In this document: in pieces, positions 62,174 through 64,000 of the stretch
Layout: each line of letters starts with the position of its first letter
How positions within the stretch are numbered: position 1 is the stretch's first letter
NCBI RefSeq assembly: GCF_025421775.1
Contig: NZ_JAOEFX010000001.1
Location: forward strand, 558,001 to 622,000
Length of the DNA stretch: 64,000 nt
Direction of reading: 5' to 3'
DNA from: Paenarthrobacter aurescens
GTDB taxonomy: Bacteria; Actinomycetota; Actinomycetes; Actinomycetales; Micrococcaceae
The notes under the pieces: model-generated
The model's database searches: none
Told to the model about the DNA's origin: nothing
What the model saw: the letters and a program-made list of their open reading frames with translations, nothing else
Made by a program: the position numbers and the translations under genes

Positions 62174-64000
62174 TCACATCAATCCCTGGGAAACCAGCTG
62201 TGCCGCGAATTCGTGGGGTCCCGGGCCCACTTCTACAGGCTCCTGCCCAGGCAATTCGACGCGTGCCGTGGTCCCGGTGGGAATCTCAGCGACGACGGTA
62301 AGGTCGCCGTCGTCGATCCTCCATTGCACCGAAGCGGTACCGTACGGCGTCTCATGGCGGGCGGAGGCCCAGCTGAGGCCACCTCCTGGCTGCGGCTTGA
62401 CGAGGATCTTGCGGTATCCGGGCTCCAGGGGTGCAATGCCGGCAACCACACGGTGCATCCAGTCAGCCACGGCTCCCAGGGCATAGTGGTTGAAGGAGGT
62501 CATCTCCCCCGGGTTGATGGAACCGTCCGGAAGCATCGAGTCCCAGCGCTCCCAGATGGTGGTCCCGCCCTGGCCCACGGCGTAGAGCCAGGAGGGGCAT
62601 TCTTTTTCCAGCAGCAGATCGTAAGCGGCGTCGATTTCACCCGACAGCGTGAGCGCGTCAGAGACCACGGGCGTGCCTGCAAATCCTGTGCCGATACGGT
62701 TTCCGTTCGCCCGGACCAGCTCGGCCAGGCGCGAGCCCGCACGTGCTTTGGAAGCAGCATCAGGGAAGAGGTCGAACACCAGCGCCAGCGCGTAGGCCGT
62801 CTGCGCATCGCTGGTCATGACCCCGTCCGGCTGGATGTACTCGAGGGCGAAAGCCGCAGCAACTTCGCGGGACAACGTCAGGTATCGCAACTCGTCGTCG
62901 GACTTGCCCAAAACTGCAGCCGACATCGCGAGGTGCCGGGCGGACCACGCGAAGTAGGCCGTTGCCACCAGGTGCTTGTCGGTCATGGCTTTGGTGGGAT
63001 CTTCAGGCGGGGCCGTGGGGTCAAGCCAGTCGCCGAGCTGGAAGCTGCCGTTCCAGAGACGGCTCTCACCGGCCAGACGTTCCTGCAAATCCACCCAGCC
63101 CTTGGCACTCTCGTACTGTGCGGCCAGGATCCCCGGGTCATTGAATCGCTCATGGAGGGCCCACGGGGTCAGCACCGCTACGTCTCCCCAGACAGCGCCC
63201 GGGCGAATGGGTGTCCAGTAGTTTCCACCAGGAATGACGGGTACGTACCAGGGCACGGTGCCGTCCGGCAGCTGCTCGGCGGCCACGTCCTTGAGCCACG
63301 AGGACAGCATGCCGGAGCAGTCGTACAGGAAGCTGGCCGTGGGAGCGAATACTTGGATGTCGCCGGTCCACCCGAGTCGTTCGTCGCGTTGGGGGCAATC
63401 GGTGGGGATGTCCACGAAGTTCCCCTTCATGCTCCACAGCACGTTCTCATGCAAGCGGTTCAGGTCCGGGTTGGAAGACTCAAACCAGCCTGTTCGCTCC
63501 ATGTCGGTGTGGTACACCCGGGCTGTGACGTTTTCGGCGATGTCCCCGCCGACCCACCCTGTGATCTCGGCATAGCGGAAGCCATGAATCGTGAACCGTG
63601 GCTCCCAGGTTTCTTCTCCGGACCCGGCGAGGGTGTACTGGTCCGTGGAGTCGGCTCCCCGCAGCGGACGGGTGTACAGCTCGCCGTCCTGCAGTACTTC
63701 CGCGTGGCGGAGCGTGACCGTGGATCCGGCACCGCCAACCACGGTGATCCGGAGGCGCCCTACCAGGTTCTGGCCGAAGTCCAGCAACGTCTTTCCTGCT
63801 GGCGACGTCCACACCCGAACCGGACGGACTTCGTCAGTGCAGCGGACCGGCGGACCTTCCGGTGCCACCAGCGTCCTTGGATCGCGTTCGACGCCGGTGA
63901 CCGGCTCCCAGCCGGAGTCATCGAACGCCGGGCGGCTCCAACCTGTTGGCAGTTGGCGGGCATCGTACGCTTCGCCCTTGTACAGGCTGGAGAGCAGGAT
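62174..64000 (-). CDS. Alpha-L-rhamnosidase, GH78 (5' end outside window)
   Basis: The frame is open to the last base, so the N-terminus lies beyond 64000; 608 residues are visible. The sequence enters at a beta domain (YKGEAYDARQLPTGWSRPAF), continues with LLDFGQNLVGRL, and has the same GH78 catalytic motif DCPQRDERLGWTGD, IWERWDSMLPDG and EMTSFNHYALGAV as the copy at 53 kb. It probably forms another rhamnoside-degrading unit; no signal peptide can be judged. Its stop is 126 bases upstream of the IclR start on the same strand. Confidence 0.93.
   Translation of the reverse strand: MLLSSLYKGEAYDARQLPTGWSRPAFDDSGWEPVTGVERDPRTLVAPEGPPVRCTDEVRPVRVWTSPAGKTLLDFGQNLVGRLRITVVGGAGSTVTLRHAEVLQDGELYTRPLRGADSTDQYTLAGSGEETWEPRFTIHGFRYAEITGWVGGDIAENVTARVYHTDMERTGWFESSNPDLNRLHENVLWSMKGNFVDIPTDCPQRDERLGWTGDIQVFAPTASFLYDCSGMLSSWLKDVAAEQLPDGTVPWYVPVIPGGNYWTPIRPGAVWGDVAVLTPWALHERFNDPGILAAQYESAKGWVDLQERLAGESRLWNGSFQLGDWLDPTAPPEDPTKAMTDKHLVATAYFAWSARHLAMSAAVLGKSDDELRYLTLSREVAAAFALEYIQPDGVMTSDAQTAYALALVFDLFPDAASKARAGSRLAELVRANGNRIGTGFAGTPVVSDALTLSGEIDAAYDLLLEKECPSWLYAVGQGGTTIWERWDSMLPDGSINPGEMTSFNHYALGAVADWMHRVVAGIAPLEPGYRKILVKPQPGGGLSWASARHETPYGTASVQWRIDDGDLTVVAEIPTGTTARVELPGQEPVEVGPGPHEFAAQLVSQGLM

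Overview
The window is high-GC DNA from an actinobacterium, most likely Arthrobacter/Paenarthrobacter or a near relative in the Micrococcaceae. Support comes from a mycothione reductase, a mycothiol-type maleylpyruvate isomerase, the actinobacterial trio MSMEG_4193-type phosphatase / DUF3090 / SCO1664, many GTG starts and ATGA/GTGA stop-start overlaps, and an MbtH-dependent NRPS. The genus is an inference from gene content. I see no rRNA, tRNA, CRISPR array, transposase or phage gene.

Layout. 1-10.5 kb (+): the C-terminal two thirds of a cation P-type ATPase, a small-protein and ABC-exporter run (its ATPase gene carries a one-base frameshift), a universal stress protein, an orphan CU044_2847/Trypco1-type protein, and a TerC-family gene preceded by a yybP-ykoY-type (manganese) riboswitch. 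10.5-15.7 kb (mostly -): membrane protein, DUF5129-like protein, SDR, then a decayed stretch with a truncated lipoprotein paralogue, a zinc-ribbon thioredoxin, and a short relic that looks like the C-terminus of ClpB. 15.8-19.9 kb (+): MmyB-like regulator with aldo/keto reductase, then the conserved actinobacterial trio.

20-26.3 kb is a gentisate pathway locus: 3-hydroxybenzoate 6-hydroxylase and an aromatic-acid MFS transporter on one strand; an IclR regulator, gentisate 1,2-dioxygenase, fumarylpyruvate hydrolase (frameshifted) and maleylpyruvate isomerase on the other. Two matching promoter/operator sites (-10 box fused to TTCTG-N5-CAGAA) mark the IclR and dioxygenase promoters. 26.4-31 kb holds VOC proteins, a coupled aminotransferase / D-2-hydroxyacid dehydrogenase pair and a RibD-like reductase.

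31-46.6 kb is the most notable region: a CotH-family kinase lipoprotein divergent from a tiny secreted pentad-repeat protein, then a compact biosynthetic operon: a 3524-residue NRPS (C-A-T x3, TE), MbtH, a DrrAB-type ABC exporter and an Sfp-type phosphopantetheinyl transferase, joined by start/stop overlaps or very short gaps. The three adenylation domains have nearly identical specificity codes that I do not recognise, with two acidic pocket residues.

46.6-50.3 kb: lipoprotein, class F sortase and CHRD-domain membrane protein, then mycothione reductase. 51.3-64 kb (all -): MFS transporter, TetR regulator, GH78 alpha-L-rhamnosidase and GH3 glucosidase; then an aromatic-acid transporter, a CYP199A-like P450 with a phthalate-dioxygenase-type reductase, an IclR regulator, and a second GH78 running off the end. 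Together with the gentisate locus this suggests use of plant phenolic glycosides and methoxylated aromatic acids.
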